Of a stretch of DNA of 64,000 nt, positions 34,102 to 44,670 are shown piece by piece. The stretch lies in the NCBI RefSeq assembly GCF_030411995.1, contig NZ_JASNRC010000001.1:247115-311114 (forward strand), written 5' to 3'. The notes beneath the pieces are model-generated. The model was not told the origin of the DNA and ran no database searches. It worked only from the letters and a program-made list of their open reading frames with translations. Position 1 is the stretch's first letter. Every line of letters begins with the position of its first letter. Made by a program: the position numbers and the translations under genes. The stretch is from Massilia sp. YIM B02769. Lineage in GTDB: Bacteria > Pseudomonadota > Gammaproteobacteria > Burkholderiales > Burkholderiaceae_D.

Positions 34102-35505
34102 ATGACAACTGCGATTGCTTCGCCGGGCGGCTTGCCCGGCCCGCTGAAGGGCGGCCTGCTGGCCGTGGCCGTGTTGGGCGCCTGCTGGGGCGGCGCCATC
34201 TGGTACTGGCGCGGCGCGGCCAGCACGCCCGGCACCGTCGAGCTGGCGCTGGTGCTGCTGGCCTTGCCGCTGGCGCTGGTGGGGTCGATGTGGTTCGGCG
34301 GCAAGCTGCTGGCCAGGCGCGCGGCAGCGGCGCCGGCTGCCTCGGCTTCGACCGCTGTTACCGCAGCGGCGCCCGCTGCCGCCTTGCCGGCGCTGGCCAT
34401 CGTCTCGAGCGCAGTCCGTTCGCCGTATGGCGCATCGGCCGAGGAATTGGCAGGCGCCATTGCCGGCAACACCTTGCGGCCCGACCTGGATGCCGAACTG
34501 GTCGACGACGACGGCTTTCCGGTGGCGGCAGCGCGCTGCGAAGATGCCCAGGACGAAGCCTTCCAGGAAGAAATGAGCGAATGGCTGGTGCAGAACGGCA
34601 TGCCGGACCTGCGCTTCGGTGACGTGCAGTGGCGCGCCCTGACCCTGGGCAGCGCCGTCGTGGCCGAGCTGGCCAGCCGCGCCGTCGATTTGCTGCCGGC
34701 CGAGGGCAAGCCGCCCGTGTTGCGCCTGCTCCCCTCCCTGCCGGCGGACTGGACGCTGGAACAGCGGCGCGGCGCCGGCCTGTGGTTCAGGCACCTGGCC
34801 GCGAGCTTCGGCTGGCCCGCGGCGCAGGTCGTGCTGCCGGAAGCCGACAGTGCCCTCGCTTCGGCAACGGCATCCTGCACCCAGCTGGCACGCACAGCGG
34901 CAAAGGAGACGGCGCCTGTCGTGGCGCTGGTGATGGCCTGCGCTTCGCATATCGGGCAAGACATTGTCGACGAGTGGGCCGGCAAGGGCATCCTGTTCAC
35001 CTCAGGCCGGCCACAGGGCCTGGTTCCGGGCGAGGGCGCGGCAGGCCTGTTGCTGACCGACGCGCGGCTGGCGCAATCGATCGCAGGCGCCTTGTTTGCC
35101 CTGCTCGATCCGGCCGAGGAAGCCCCGCGCGAGACGGCAACGCCGGCACGGCAACGTGCGAACCCGGCCCTGCTGGGTGAACTGGCGCAGCGTGCCGGCC
35201 GTCGTGGCGAGACCGAGATGGCGGACATCGCCATGGTGGTGGCCGACAGCGGGCAGCGCCAGGGGCGCACCCTTGAACTGATGGGCATGGTCTCCAGCGC
35301 CATGTCCCAGCTCGACGAAAGCGAAGACGTGTTCTGTGTCGGCAGCGCCAGCGGCGCCTGTGGCGACGTGCCTTTTGTGACGGCGCTGGCGCTGGCGCAG
35401 CATGGAACCCTGGTGCGCGCTGCGCCCGTGCTGTGCATCGGTAACGAAGATGCGCAGGGGTGCCATGCATTCCTGCTGCGTCCGCCGGTGTCCGATCTCA
35501 TCTGA
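34102..35505 (+). CDS. membrane-anchored ketosynthase-like (thiolase-fold) protein in the T6SS locus
   Basis: 467 aa. Two membrane helices at about residues 16-37 and 46-67 are followed by an Ala-rich linker and a soluble domain. That domain opens with LAIVSSAVRSPYGASAEELAGAI (residues 98-120), like the first strand of beta-ketoacyl synthases, and includes GRPQGLVPGEGAAGLLLTD (302-320), matching their PGEGA segment. A late SGACGDVPFVTALALAQHG (417-435) resembles the final KS region. The canonical active-site TACS and AHGTGT motifs are not seen, so it is probably non-catalytic or altered. Position after tssK and PAAR implies a secretion role; function unknown. Confidence 0.66.
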   Translation: MTTAIASPGGLPGPLKGGLLAVAVLGACWGGAIWYWRGAASTPGTVELALVLLALPLALVGSMWFGGKLLARRAAAAPAASASTAVTAAAPAAALPALAIVSSAVRSPYGASAEELAGAIAGNTLRPDLDAELVDDDGFPVAAARCEDAQDEAFQEEMSEWLVQNGMPDLRFGDVQWRALTLGSAVVAELASRAVDLLPAEGKPPVLRLLPSLPADWTLEQRRGAGLWFRHLAASFGWPAAQVVLPEADSALASATASCTQLARTAAKETAPVVALVMACASHIGQDIVDEWAGKGILFTSGRPQGLVPGEGAAGLLLTDARLAQSIAGALFALLDPAEEAPRETATPARQRANPALLGELAQRAGRRGETEMADIAMVVADSGQRQGRTLELMGMVSSAMSQLDESEDVFCVGSASGACGDVPFVTALALAQHGTLVRAAPVLCIGNEDAQGCHAFLLRPPVSDLI

Positions 35506-35623
35506 AACCGTCCGCGGCAGGCCTCGTCCGAAGCGTCCTACACCAGCTCAAGTCGCGCGCCGATTGGCTCTGCCGGGCATCGGACTACCATCGGGTTTTC
35601 TGCATTCGAGCTGGGAGAACATG

Positions 35624-36079
35624 ATGGCAGGTAACAACGAGAATGAACGCGGCGACCGCCAGGATCGCCTGGATACGCAAGACAACGACAGCAGCATGCG
35701 CAGCCGCGCCGATACCCTGTCGGCACCGGTTTCCGCGAACGAAGCGGGCAACCAGCAGCAAGGCGCCGGCTCGGCGCGCCAGGGCGGCTTTCCGAGCGCC
35801 TCGCCCGAGAGCAATGTGAATCCGCCAGGTGCGCCGCAAAGCAGCCACGGCAGCGCTACCGGCCCGATTGCCGGCGGCACTGTCGGTGCGGCACGCGGCA
35901 ACGACAGCCGCCAGTCCGGCATGGGCGCCGCCGCCGCGGGCGGCAACCCGGGCACCTCGATGGGAAGCCCGGACGGCGCCGGCCAGCAGGGCCGGGTCAC
36001 CGGTATTTCGGACGGAAATGAAGTCGAGAAACTGGCGGAGAAAGACGAAGGCGGCGCGGGTGGCGCCGACTCCCGCTAA
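35624..36079 (+). CDS. small disordered hydrophilic protein
   Basis: 151 aa from the ATG at 35624, six bases after GGGAG. Composition is dominated by Gly, Ser, Asn, Gln, Ala and charged residues with no hydrophobic core: NNENERGDRQDRLDTQDNDS near the start and EVEKLAEKDEGG at the end. No signal peptide, cysteines or known domain. It resembles intrinsically disordered stress- or hydration-type proteins, but similarity to none can be claimed. Separate from the T6SS genes by 118 bases. Confidence 0.6.
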   Translation: MAGNNENERGDRQDRLDTQDNDSSMRSRADTLSAPVSANEAGNQQQGAGSARQGGFPSASPESNVNPPGAPQSSHGSATGPIAGGTVGAARGNDSRQSGMGAAAAGGNPGTSMGSPDGAGQQGRVTGISDGNEVEKLAEKDEGGAGGADSR

Positions 36080-36092
36080 ACAGCTAGCCCGT

Positions 36093-36128
36093 GCTGGTTT
36101 GGCGGATCGATTGATCGGCTGAACCAGC
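36093..36128. terminator. strong hairpin between convergent genes (possible bidirectional terminator)
   Basis: GCTGGTT at 36093-36099 pairs with AACCAGC at 36122-36128, and the interior GGATCGA..TTGATCG pairs as well, giving a long interrupted stem. There is no clear T-run on either side. It lies between the end of the disordered-protein gene (plus) and the chemoreceptor stop (minus). Confidence 0.45.
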
Positions 36129-36169
36129 CGGCGCACCAACCCTCGTGCGCCTGTCGAGCGAAAGCCGGT

Positions 36170-37798
36170 TCAGGCCAGGGTGGTGGACAGACGGGGCAAG
36201 CCCTGCTGCTCGCGCATACCTGCGGCGGTGTGTCCGGCACTGCCATGCTCGCCCTTGAGACGGAAGCGCTGCACGACCTGCTCGAGCGCGCTGGCCTGGT
36301 CCTGCAACGACGCCGCCGTCGCAGCAATTTCCTCGACCAGGGCCGCATTGTGCTGGGTAATCTGGTCCATTTCGCTGACCGCCTGGTGGGTCTGCTCGAT
36401 GCCGGCCGATTGCTCGCTGCTGGCAGCGGCGATGTCGGCCACGATGTCCGACACCTTGGCGATGCCGCCGACGATATCCTGCACAGTGCCGCCGGCCTCG
36501 CGCGCCAGGCTGCCGCCCTGGTTCACCTGGGCCACCGAATCGTTGATCAATACCTTGATTTCACGCGAGGCCGTGGCCGAGCGCTGGGCCAGGGTGCGCA
36601 CCTCGCTCGCCACCACGGCAAAGCCGCGGCCTTGCTCGCCAGCACGCGCCGCTTCCACCGCCGCATTCAGCGCCAGGATATTCGTCTGGAAGGCAATGCC
36701 GTCGATGACGTCGATGATCTCGACGATGCGCGCCGACGAGGCCTCGATATGCCCCATCACCTCGACCACCTGGCCCACCGCCTGGCCGCCACGCACGGCC
36801 GCTTGCGCAGTGCTGCTGGCCATGCTGCTGGCCTGGTTCGAATTGTCGGCGTTGTTCTTCACCGTGGCCGTCAATTCTTCCATCGACGCCGCGGTTTCTT
36901 CCAGCGCCGAGGCTTGCTGTTCGGTACGCGACGACAGGTCGATGTTGCCGTTGGCAATTTCGGTGGCGCCGCTGGACAGCAGCACGGCGCCCTGGCGCAC
37001 TTGCGACACGATGTCGTTCAGGCCGGCATTCATGTCATTGAGAGCACGCAGCAATGCGCCGGTTTCGCTACGGTCGTCTGCGCGCACGTCGATATGGCTG
37101 GTCAGGTCGCCGGCGGCGACGGTGCGTGCCAGGTCGACCGCCTGCATCAATGGCCGCGTGATCGATTTGCTGATCTGGAAGGCAAGCAGGGCGCCGGCCA
37201 CCATGGCAAACACGGTCATGCCGAGCATCAGGTAGCGCGCCTGTTCGTACGCGTGCTGTGCATGCATGGCATCTTCGTGGCTTTTTTTCCTTTGGAGTTC
37301 CATGAACTGGCGGATCGCGTCCTGCCACTGCGTCGTCGCCGGCCCGGCCGTGCCAAGCAGGTAATGGATGGCGTCCTGGGTATTCACCGCCGACAGCTCG
37401 AGGAAGTGGTTGTTCATCGGCCGCACGGTGCCGGCCAGGGCGTCCAGGTCGCGCATGAATTGCTGGCCTTGCGCATCGAGCGGCAGGGTGTTCAGTTTGG
37501 TAAAGGCGCGGTCGTATTGTTCGCGCGCCGCCTCGATCTTCGGTGCCTCGCGCTGTGCTTCAGCCTTGTCTTCCAACAATGCCATCGAGCGGACCACACG
37601 CGACACGATGTGCACCGAGTCCGACATCTCCTCGAGCAGCTCGATTTTCACCATGTTGACGCTGACGATATGCTCGGTGTCGGCATTGGTCTGCTTGATC
37701 TTCTGCAGGCCGGTCAGGGAAACGATGAGCAGGAAAAGAAGGATGATGCCAAAGCCCAGGCGCAGCCGTGCCTTGATGGTGTAGCGGAGGAAGGTCAT
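36170..37798 (-). CDS. methyl-accepting chemotaxis protein
   Basis: 542 aa. First membrane helix at residues 14-33, a periplasmic four-helix-bundle sensor (35-185), a second helix ([20 protein letters not shown]), HAMP domain, then the cytoplasmic coiled coil. The signalling tip [33 protein letters not shown], shown as [20 protein letters not shown], is intact, so CheA/CheW coupling is expected. No CheR/CheB-binding C-terminal pentapeptide is visible. The start at 37798 puts the first helix at the N-terminus. Ligand unknown. Confidence 0.95.
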   Translation of the reverse strand: MTFLRYTIKARLRLGFGIILLFLLIVSLTGLQKIKQTNADTEHIVSVNMVKIELLEEMSDSVHIVSRVVRSMALLEDKAEAQREAPKIEAAREQYDRAFTKLNTLPLDAQGQQFMRDLDALAGTVRPMNNHFLELSAVNTQDAIHYLLGTAGPATTQWQDAIRQFMELQRKKSHEDAMHAQHAYEQARYLMLGMTVFAMVAGALLAFQISKSITRPLMQAVDLARTVAAGDLTSHIDVRADDRSETGALLRALNDMNAGLNDIVSQVRQGAVLLSSGATEIANGNIDLSSRTEQQASALEETAASMEELTATVKNNADNSNQASSMASSTAQAAVRGGQAVGQVVEVMGHIEASSARIVEIIDVIDGIAFQTNILALNAAVEAARAGEQGRGFAVVASEVRTLAQRSATASREIKVLINDSVAQVNQGGSLAREAGGTVQDIVGGIAKVSDIVADIAAASSEQSAGIEQTHQAVSEMDQITQHNAALVEEIAATAASLQDQASALEQVVQRFRLKGEHGSAGHTAAGMREQQGLPRLSTTLA

Positions 37799-38068
37799 GT
37801 TCGTCTTCTTGTAAGCGAGTTCGGATTGATCGAAGCGACCCGAGCAAGGACAAGGAAAACCATTTTCCATACTGCCAGGCTGGCGTCACCGGGCGGCTGT
37901 CTTGACGAATCAAACGACGAAGGCGTAGCTTACAAGAAACAAACTCTTATTAATGAATTCGTTACTTTTATTTCCGTTTGGAAAGCTAAAAGACAACAAA
38001 ATAGTGACAAATTTGACGATGTTACAAGGAGCATTTTCAGATTGAGAAGAAAATGCTTCTTTCGCGAC

Positions 38069-39898
38069 TTACTCCACCGTTACCGATTTCGCCAGGTTAC
38101 GCGGCTTGTCCACGTCCGTACCGCGTGCCAGCGCCGTGTGATACGCCAGCAGCTGCAGCGCCGCCACGTGCAGGATCGGCGACAGTTCGCCGTAGTGCTC
38201 GGGCAGGCGGATCACGTGCAGGCCGTCGCCCGAAGTGATGCGCGAGTCGACGTCGGCAAACACATACAGCTGGCCGCCACGGGCACGCACTTCCTGCATG
38301 TTCGACTTCAGCTTTTCCAGCAGCGCATCGTTCGGGGCGATGGTCACGACCGGCATCTCTTCGGTCACCAGCGCCAGCGGGCCGTGCTTCAGTTCGCCTG
38401 CGGGATACGCCTCGGCGTGGATGTACGAGATTTCCTTCAGCTTCAGTGCGCCTTCCAGGGCGATCGGGTAGTGCATGCCGCGGCCCAGGAACAGGGCGTT
38501 CTCCTTGCGCGCGAACTCTTCGGCCCAGGCGATGATCTGCGGCTCCAGCGCCAGCACCGAGGACAGGGCCACCGGCAGGTGGCGCATCTGCTTCAGGTGC
38601 TCGGCTTCTTCTTCATCGGTCAGGCGGCCGTTCACTTGCGCCAGGGTCAGGGTCAGCAGGAACAGGGCGGCCAGCTGGGTGGTAAACGCCTTGGTCGAGG
38701 CGACGCCCACTTCCACGCCGGCGCGGGTGATGTAGGCCAGTTCGCATTCGCGCACCATGGCGCTGGTCGAGACGTTGCAGATGGTCAGCGTGTGCGGCAT
38801 GCCCAGGCTGCGCGCGTGCTTCAGGGCGGCCAGGGTGTCGGCGGTTTCGCCGGATTGCGAGATGGTGACGACCAGGGTCTTCGGATGCGGCACGCTGTCG
38901 CGGTAGCGGTATTCGCTGGCGATCTCGACGTTGACCGGCACCTTGGCGATGCATTCGATCCAGTACTTCGCGGTCAGGCCGGCGTAGTAGCTGGTGCCGC
39001 AGGCCAGGATCAGCACACGGTCGATTTCCTTGAACACTTTATAGGCATTGTCGCCGAACAGTTCCGGCATGATGCCGGTCACGCCCTCCAGGGTGTCGCC
39101 GATCACGCGCGGCTGCTCGAAGATTTCCTTCTGCATGTAGTGGCGGTAAGGACCGAGCTCGGCCGCGCCGGTGTGGGCGTGCACGGTTTTCACTTCGCGC
39201 TCGACCGGACGGCCTTCCGCATCGACGATCCAGTAGCGCGACAGTTGCAGGTCGACCACGTCGCCTTCTTCCAGGTAGATGATCTGGTTGGTGGTGCCGG
39301 CCAGCGCCATCGCATCCGAGGCGACGAAGTTCTCGCCCTCGCCCACGCCCAGGATCAGCGGCGAGCCCTGGCGCGCGGCGACCACGCGGTGCGGTTCTTC
39401 GCGCGAGAACACGGCGATCGCATAGGCGCCGTGCAGGCGCTTCACGGCTTGCTGGACGGTGTCGAACAGATCGCCGTTATACATGTGGTCGACCAGGTGG
39501 GCGATGACTTCGGTGTCGGTCTGGCTCTGGAAGACATAGCCGAGTTCGCTCAGTTCGCGGCGCAGCTCGTCGTGGTTCTCGATGATGCCGTTGTGGACCA
39601 GGGCGATGCGTGCGTTCTCTTCGCTCGGCGAGAAGTGCGGGTGGGCGTTGTGCGAGGCCGGGGCGCCATGGGTGGCCCAGCGGGTGTGGGCGATGCCGGT
39701 AAAGCCTTGCAGGCCGGTGCCCTGGATTTGCGTTTCGAGGTCGGCCACGCGCGAGGTGCTGCGCGAGCGCTGCAGGCGGCCATCCACGTGCAGGGCCACG
39801 CCGCAGGAATCGTAGCCGCGGTATTCGAGACGCTTCAGGCCTTCGATCAGGATGGGGGTGATGTTACGTTGCGCTACCGCGCCGACAATGCCGCACAT
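38069..39898 (-). CDS. glmS: glutamine-fructose-6-phosphate aminotransferase (isomerizing)
   Basis: 609 aa, exact family size. Catalytic Cys at position 2 ([10 protein letters not shown]), glutaminase motif [11 protein letters not shown], two SIS domains ([14 protein letters not shown] and [19 protein letters not shown]), and the C-terminal [11 protein letters not shown]. Makes glucosamine-6-phosphate from fructose-6-phosphate and Gln, the first step to UDP-GlcNAc. No glmS ribozyme is evident in the leader. It diverges from an AsnC-type gene across 157 AT-rich bases. glmU lies about 0.8 kb away on the same strand. Confidence 0.97.
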   Translation of the reverse strand: MCGIVGAVAQRNITPILIEGLKRLEYRGYDSCGVALHVDGRLQRSRSTSRVADLETQIQGTGLQGFTGIAHTRWATHGAPASHNAHPHFSPSEENARIALVHNGIIENHDELRRELSELGYVFQSQTDTEVIAHLVDHMYNGDLFDTVQQAVKRLHGAYAIAVFSREEPHRVVAARQGSPLILGVGEGENFVASDAMALAGTTNQIIYLEEGDVVDLQLSRYWIVDAEGRPVEREVKTVHAHTGAAELGPYRHYMQKEIFEQPRVIGDTLEGVTGIMPELFGDNAYKVFKEIDRVLILACGTSYYAGLTAKYWIECIAKVPVNVEIASEYRYRDSVPHPKTLVVTISQSGETADTLAALKHARSLGMPHTLTICNVSTSAMVRECELAYITRAGVEVGVASTKAFTTQLAALFLLTLTLAQVNGRLTDEEEAEHLKQMRHLPVALSSVLALEPQIIAWAEEFARKENALFLGRGMHYPIALEGALKLKEISYIHAEAYPAGELKHGPLALVTEEMPVVTIAPNDALLEKLKSNMQEVRARGGQLYVFADVDSRITSGDGLHVIRLPEHYGELSPILHVAALQLLAYHTALARGTDVDKPRNLAKSVTVE

Positions 39899-39991
39899 GG
39901 AAAGACCTCGTGTAAAAAATTAGCAATAAAGCATATCCTATGGCAATGGGCATGAAATAAGCTTTCAGAATTCAATCGAAAACGTTATAAA

Positions 39992-40017
39992 ATTTCATCC
40001 ATACCTACAGATGAAAT
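39992..40017. promoter_or_regulatory. candidate Lrp/AsnC-type operator in the glmS / regulator gap
   Basis: ATTTCATC (39992-39999) and GATGAAAT (40010-40017) form a perfect 8-base inverted repeat around a 10-base spacer. Further ATTTCAT-like half-sites follow, including one that overlaps the start codon of the regulator (40051-40057). AsnC/Lrp proteins bind such spaced half-sites and usually repress their own gene. Whether glmS is also controlled is inference. Confidence 0.5.
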
Positions 40018-40055
40018 ATTCTTTCATTTAGAACGAAATTCTTACGTTAAATTTC

Positions 40056-40526
40056 ATGACCCAACCGACACCCTTGGACGAACTTGATCGTCGCATCCTG
40101 AACGCGCTCCAGACTGACGCATCGCAGACGAATGCCGAACTGGCTGAGTTGGTGCATGTGTCGCCGCCCACTTGTCTGCGCCGCGTCAAACAGCTGACCG
40201 ATGCAGGTGTTATCGAGCGGCAAGTTGCAATCGTCGACCCAGGCAAGGTGGGTGCGCGCCTGACCGCCATCGTCGAGATCACGCTCGACGTCCAGGCGGC
40301 CGAGCGCATGGAAGCTTTCGAAAAACTGGCCGCGGCGGAAGAAGCGGTGCTGCAGTGCTACCGCGTGGCGCCCGGCCCGGACTTCGTGCTGGTGGTCCAG
40401 GTGGTCGACATGCCGGCCTATCATGCGCTGGCGCACCGCCTGTTCGCCACCCACGCCAACGTGCGCAACGTAAAGGCCTACTTTTCCACTTTCCGCAGCA
40501 AGTTCGACACCCGCATTGCGGTGTGA
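40056..40526 (+). CDS. Lrp/AsnC-family transcriptional regulator
   Basis: 156 aa. LDELDRRILNALQTDASQTNAELAELVHVSPPTCLRRVKQL, read as DRRILNALQTDAS and VSPPTCLRRVKQL, is the helix-turn-helix. A RAM ligand-binding domain follows, with VAPGPDFVLVVQVVDMPAYHALAHRLF (shown as PGPDFVLVVQVVDMPAY). It forms octamer-like assemblies sensing amino acids in characterised relatives; effector unknown here. Divergent from glmS, with palindromic half-sites in the shared gap. Confidence 0.92.
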   Translation: MTQPTPLDELDRRILNALQTDASQTNAELAELVHVSPPTCLRRVKQLTDAGVIERQVAIVDPGKVGARLTAIVEITLDVQAAERMEAFEKLAAAEEAVLQCYRVAPGPDFVLVVQVVDMPAYHALAHRLFATHANVRNVKAYFSTFRSKFDTRIAV

Positions 40527-40542
40527 CAAACTGCCGCGGCCT

Positions 40543-40661
40543 GTGGATAAACCAGTGGATGAGTATGTGGAATCGGTATGGGTATCCCGTGCATAAGCCG
40601 GTGGATACCCATGTGAATTGCCTGTGATTTCCTGGTGGATTTCCAGTGGACTGCCGGTGGA
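40543..40661. repeat. phased GTGGA direct repeats between AsnC-type gene and glmU
   Basis: Seven GTGGA words begin at 40543, 40555, 40567, 40601, 40635, 40646 and 40657, with spacings 12, 12, 34, 34, 11 and 11, close to multiples of a helical turn. The first is inside TGTGGATAA, a perfect DnaA-box 9-mer (40542-40550). This fills the gap between converging genes. No stable hairpin or T-run is seen, so it is not an ordinary terminator. Confidence 0.6.
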
Positions 40662-42038
40662 TTACTTCTTCACTTTCACAGGGCGGGTCCAGCCGTCGAG
40701 CGTCATTTGCTTGGGCCGCGAGATGGTCAGCTTGCCGGCCGGCGCATCCTTGGTCAGCGTGGTGCCGGCACCGAGCGTCGCACCCTTGCCAACGGTCACC
40801 GGCGCCACCAGCTGGCTGTCGCTGCCGATGAAGGCGTCATCCTCGATCACGGTGCGGAATTTATTTGCGCCATCGTAATTGCAGGTAATCGTGCCGGCGC
40901 CGATGTTCACGCGCGAACCGACGGTGGCATCGCCCACGTAGGCCAGGTGATTCGCCTTGCTGTGCGCGGCGACCTGGCTGTTCTTGATCTCGACGAAGTT
41001 ACCCACATGGACATCTTCGCCGAGCTCGGTGCCCGGGCGCAGGCGCGCATACGGCCCGATCTGCGACTTGGACCCGACGACCGCATCCTCGATGTGGCAG
41101 AAGGGCTTGATGTTGGCGCCTGCCGCCACTTTCGCATTCACCAGCACGCAATGCGGGCCGACCGTCACGCCATCCGCCAGTTCCACGCGGCCTTCGAACA
41201 CGCAGCCGACGTCGATCACGACATCGCGTCCGCAAATCAGTTCCCCACGCACGTCGATGCGGGCCGGGTCCATCAGCGTCACGCCTTTCTCGAGCAGGGC
41301 CGTGGCGATGTTCAGCTGGTGGCGGCGCTCGAGTTCGGCCAGTTGCACCTTGCTGTTCACGCCCGCCACTTCCCACTCGGCCGATGGCGAGGCCGAGACC
41401 ACTTCCACGCATTCGCTCACGGCCTGGGCCACGATGTCGGTCAGGTAGTACTCGCCCTGGGCATTGTTGTTCGACAGCGCGGCCAGCCAGCGCTTCAGGT
41501 GGCGCGTCGGGATGCACATGATGCCGCTGTTGATTTCGCGGATCGCGCGCTCGAGGTCGCTCGCATCCTTTTCCTCGACGATGCGCACGATGCGGCCGTT
41601 TTCGCGCACGATGCGGCCCAGGCCGAAGGGATTGGCCTGTTCGACGGTCAAAATGCCGAGCTTGTCGTTGCCGGCGGCCTCGACCAGGCTGCGCAGCGAC
41701 TGTTCCGTGGTCAGCGGCACGTCGCCGTACAGCACCAAGGTCGGCGCATCTTCATCCAGCTGCGGCACGGCCTGCATCACGGCGTGACCGGTTCCCAGCT
41801 GCGGCTGCTGCAAGGCGGTGTCGATGGCAGCGCCGCTATCGAGCGCCAGCTTGCCGACCATCTCCGGCACCGCTGCGCCGCCGTGCCCGTAGATCACGCA
41901 TAATTTACTCGGCGATAGGCGTCGCGCCGTATCGATGACATGCTGCAACAGCGGCTTCCCAGCCAGCGGATGCAGAACCTTAGGCAGAGCGGACTGCATC
42001 CGCTTTCCCATGCCGGCGGCAAGGATGACAACGTTCAT
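40662..42038 (-). CDS. glmU: bifunctional GlmU: UDP-GlcNAc pyrophosphorylase / glucosamine-1-P acetyltransferase
   Basis: 458 aa. The nucleotidyltransferase half opens with [22 protein letters not shown] and has LYGDVPLTT. The C-terminal half is a left-handed beta-helix of hexapeptide repeats ([21 protein letters not shown]) ending in [18 protein letters not shown]. Makes UDP-GlcNAc for peptidoglycan and LPS in the cytoplasm. It diverges from the DUF6279 lipoprotein gene with 27 bases between starts. Confidence 0.97.
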   Translation of the reverse strand: MNVVILAAGMGKRMQSALPKVLHPLAGKPLLQHVIDTARRLSPSKLCVIYGHGGAAVPEMVGKLALDSGAAIDTALQQPQLGTGHAVMQAVPQLDEDAPTLVLYGDVPLTTEQSLRSLVEAAGNDKLGILTVEQANPFGLGRIVRENGRIVRIVEEKDASDLERAIREINSGIMCIPTRHLKRWLAALSNNNAQGEYYLTDIVAQAVSECVEVVSASPSAEWEVAGVNSKVQLAELERRHQLNIATALLEKGVTLMDPARIDVRGELICGRDVVIDVGCVFEGRVELADGVTVGPHCVLVNAKVAAGANIKPFCHIEDAVVGSKSQIGPYARLRPGTELGEDVHVGNFVEIKNSQVAAHSKANHLAYVGDATVGSRVNIGAGTITCNYDGANKFRTVIEDDAFIGSDSQLVAPVTVGKGATLGAGTTLTKDAPAGKLTISRPKQMTLDGWTRPVKVKK

Positions 42039-42065
42039 AAGCCGATTTCAAAAAGAGTTAATAAG

Positions 42066-42962
42066 ATGAAAAAGTTTAGCACGCATGACACCCTGTTCCA
42101 GCGCACACGCGCACTGTTCCTGATCGGGCTGCTGGCTGTATTGGCAGCCTGCAGCACCATCCGCTTCAGTTACAACCATGGCGACACCTTACTTTACTGG
42201 TGGCTGGACGCTTATGTCGATTTCGAAGGCGATCAGTCCGACGGCGTCAAACAGGACATCAAGGAACTCTTCCAGTGGCACCGTAAAACCCAGTTGCAGG
42301 ATTATGCGGCGCTGCTCGGCAAGTACCAGCGGCAGCTGGCTGCCAATCCGACCCAGGCGGATTTGATTAACGCCTACAAGGAAATCCGCAGCCGTACCGA
42401 AACCCTGGCTTACCACGCCGTGCCCGACATGGTCGACCTGGCGCGTTCGCTCACGCCGGAGCAGATCAAGCAGATGGAAGAACGTTTCGAGAAGAAGAAC
42501 CGGGAATACCGCAGCAAGTTCGTCAGCGGCAGCGTGGAAAAACGCAACGAGGCGCGTTACGACAAATCGATGGAACAACTGAAGCTCTGGTTCGGCAGCT
42601 TCAGCCGCGAGCAGGAAGCGACCTTGCGCCGCGCCTCCGACGCCCGTCCGCTCGATAACAATATCTGGCTCGAAGAGCGCATCCTGCGCCAGCGCAAGAT
42701 CCTGGCGCTGGTACGCAAGATTCAGGCGGAAAAGCCGAGCAAGGAACAGACCACGGCCATGATCAATGGCCTGATCCGCGAATTCTTTACCCGCATGGAT
42801 GCGCCGGAACGCAAGGCCTTCTACGACAGCTATACGAATGCGACCGTGAATTACATCCTCACCGCGATCCGCATCGCCACGCCGGAACAGAAAGCGCATG
42901 CCCAAAAACGCATGCAGGGCTGGATCGACGATTTCAACGCCCTCGCAAAAGAGGCCAAATAA
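42066..42962 (+). CDS. DUF6279-like lipoprotein
   Basis: 298 aa. Lipobox LAVLAACS near residue 29 follows a hydrophobic segment, so the mature protein is probably a lipid-anchored periplasmic helical protein. The following IRFSYNHGDTLLYWWLDAYVDF, shown as FSYNHGDTLLYWWLD, is characteristic of the family (often starting R-x-x-Y-N-x-A/G-D). The remainder is helical, with many Glu/Lys/Arg. Function unknown. It has a weak ribosome site and precedes rsmD by 31 bases. Confidence 0.85.
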   Translation: MKKFSTHDTLFQRTRALFLIGLLAVLAACSTIRFSYNHGDTLLYWWLDAYVDFEGDQSDGVKQDIKELFQWHRKTQLQDYAALLGKYQRQLAANPTQADLINAYKEIRSRTETLAYHAVPDMVDLARSLTPEQIKQMEERFEKKNREYRSKFVSGSVEKRNEARYDKSMEQLKLWFGSFSREQEATLRRASDARPLDNNIWLEERILRQRKILALVRKIQAEKPSKEQTTAMINGLIREFFTRMDAPERKAFYDSYTNATVNYILTAIRIATPEQKAHAQKRMQGWIDDFNALAKEAK

Positions 42963-42993
42963 CCGGATAAACCAGCGTGGTATAGTGCGCGCC

Positions 42994-43635
42994 ATGCAAA
43001 GAAAGCCAGCAAAACCACAGGGACAGCACGGGCGTCCGCGCCTGGCGCCCCAGCAAGTGCGCATCATCGGCGGCGAATGGAAACGGCGCCTGCTGCCGGT
43101 GCTCGACGCCCTCGGCCTGCGCCCCACGCCCGACCGCGTGCGCGAAACCGTCTTCAACTGGATCAACCACCAGGTCGCAAACGACTGGGACAACGTCGAC
43201 TGCCTGGACCTGTTCGCCGGCAGCGGCGCCCTCGGCTTCGAGGCGGCCAGCCGCGGCGCCCGTTCGGTCGTCATGCTCGACTACCACGGTCCGGCCGCGC
43301 GCCAGCTCGAACTGAACAAGGAAACGCTGAAGGCGCAGAATGTCTCCGTGCTGCGCGGCGACGCCTTGACCGTAGCGCGCGATATGGCCGGGCGCGGCCA
43401 GCGTTTCGACGTGATCTTCCTCGATCCGCCTTACCAGCAGGATTTCGTCGCCAAGGCGCTGCCGCTGTGCATCGATCTGCTGAAAGAGGGCGGCATGGTG
43501 TACGTGGAAGCGGAATTCGCGCTGCCGCAGGGTGACGACACGCCCGACTGGCTCCTGCCCTGGGAACAGGTCCGCGCCGACAAGGCCGGCATGGTTTTCT
43601 ACCACCTGCTGAAATTGCACGAAAACAAGGCATAA
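42994..43635 (+). CDS. rsmD: 16S rRNA (guanine(966)-N2)-methyltransferase
   Basis: 213 aa. A basic N-terminal tail is followed by VRIIGGEWKRRLLPV, then GLRPTPDRVRETVFNWI, the SAM loop DLFAGSGALGFEAASRGA and the catalytic FLDPPY motif. Methylates G966 in the 30S head. TATAGT at 42981-42986 may be its own -10 but would leave a very short leader. Followed by coaD, the frequent rsmD-coaD order in proteobacteria. Confidence 0.95.
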   Translation: MQRKPAKPQGQHGRPRLAPQQVRIIGGEWKRRLLPVLDALGLRPTPDRVRETVFNWINHQVANDWDNVDCLDLFAGSGALGFEAASRGARSVVMLDYHGPAARQLELNKETLKAQNVSVLRGDALTVARDMAGRGQRFDVIFLDPPYQQDFVAKALPLCIDLLKEGGMVYVEAEFALPQGDDTPDWLLPWEQVRADKAGMVFYHLLKLHENKA

Positions 43636-43708
43636 TGCCTTTAATTTTGCTCAATTAACGGGCAAAGTGGCTCCGGGGGTGGGGCAACTGCCGGATTTTC
43701 ATGCATAA

Positions 43709-44245
<537 letters not shown>

Positions 44246-44278
44246 GTCCGTCGATCCAGGCATTTAACAAGGCAATAA

Positions 44279-44551
<273 letters not shown>

Positions 44552-44569
44552 CCATCCAGTTCCAGCATG

Positions 44570-44596
44570 CGCCGGCCACGAGCCGGCGTTTTCTTT
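44570..44596 (+). terminator. rho-independent terminator after the ferredoxin gene
   Basis: CGCCGGC (44570-44576) pairs perfectly with GCCGGCG (44582-44588) around a five-base loop, followed by TTTTCTTT. It is placed 19 bases after the stop codon and would end the rsmD-coaD-ferredoxin transcript. Confidence 0.88.
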
Positions 44597-44670
44597 GGCG
44601 CTGTCGTTTCATCGTCGCGCACGTTATGTGAGCAGTTTGGCAATCCATACGGCCATGCTATCCTGCTTTC

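Noticed and set aside
38030..38057. AGCATTTTC..GAAAATGCT hairpin after glmS considered as its terminator
   Set aside because: No T-run on the glmS strand and a 10-base loop; too weak to call.
36230..39955. 1241-codon plus-strand open frame across the chemoreceptor and glmS
   Set aside because: It is antisense to two clear genes, has no domain and is rich in His, Gln, Arg and Gly as expected from reverse reading of GC-rich codons.
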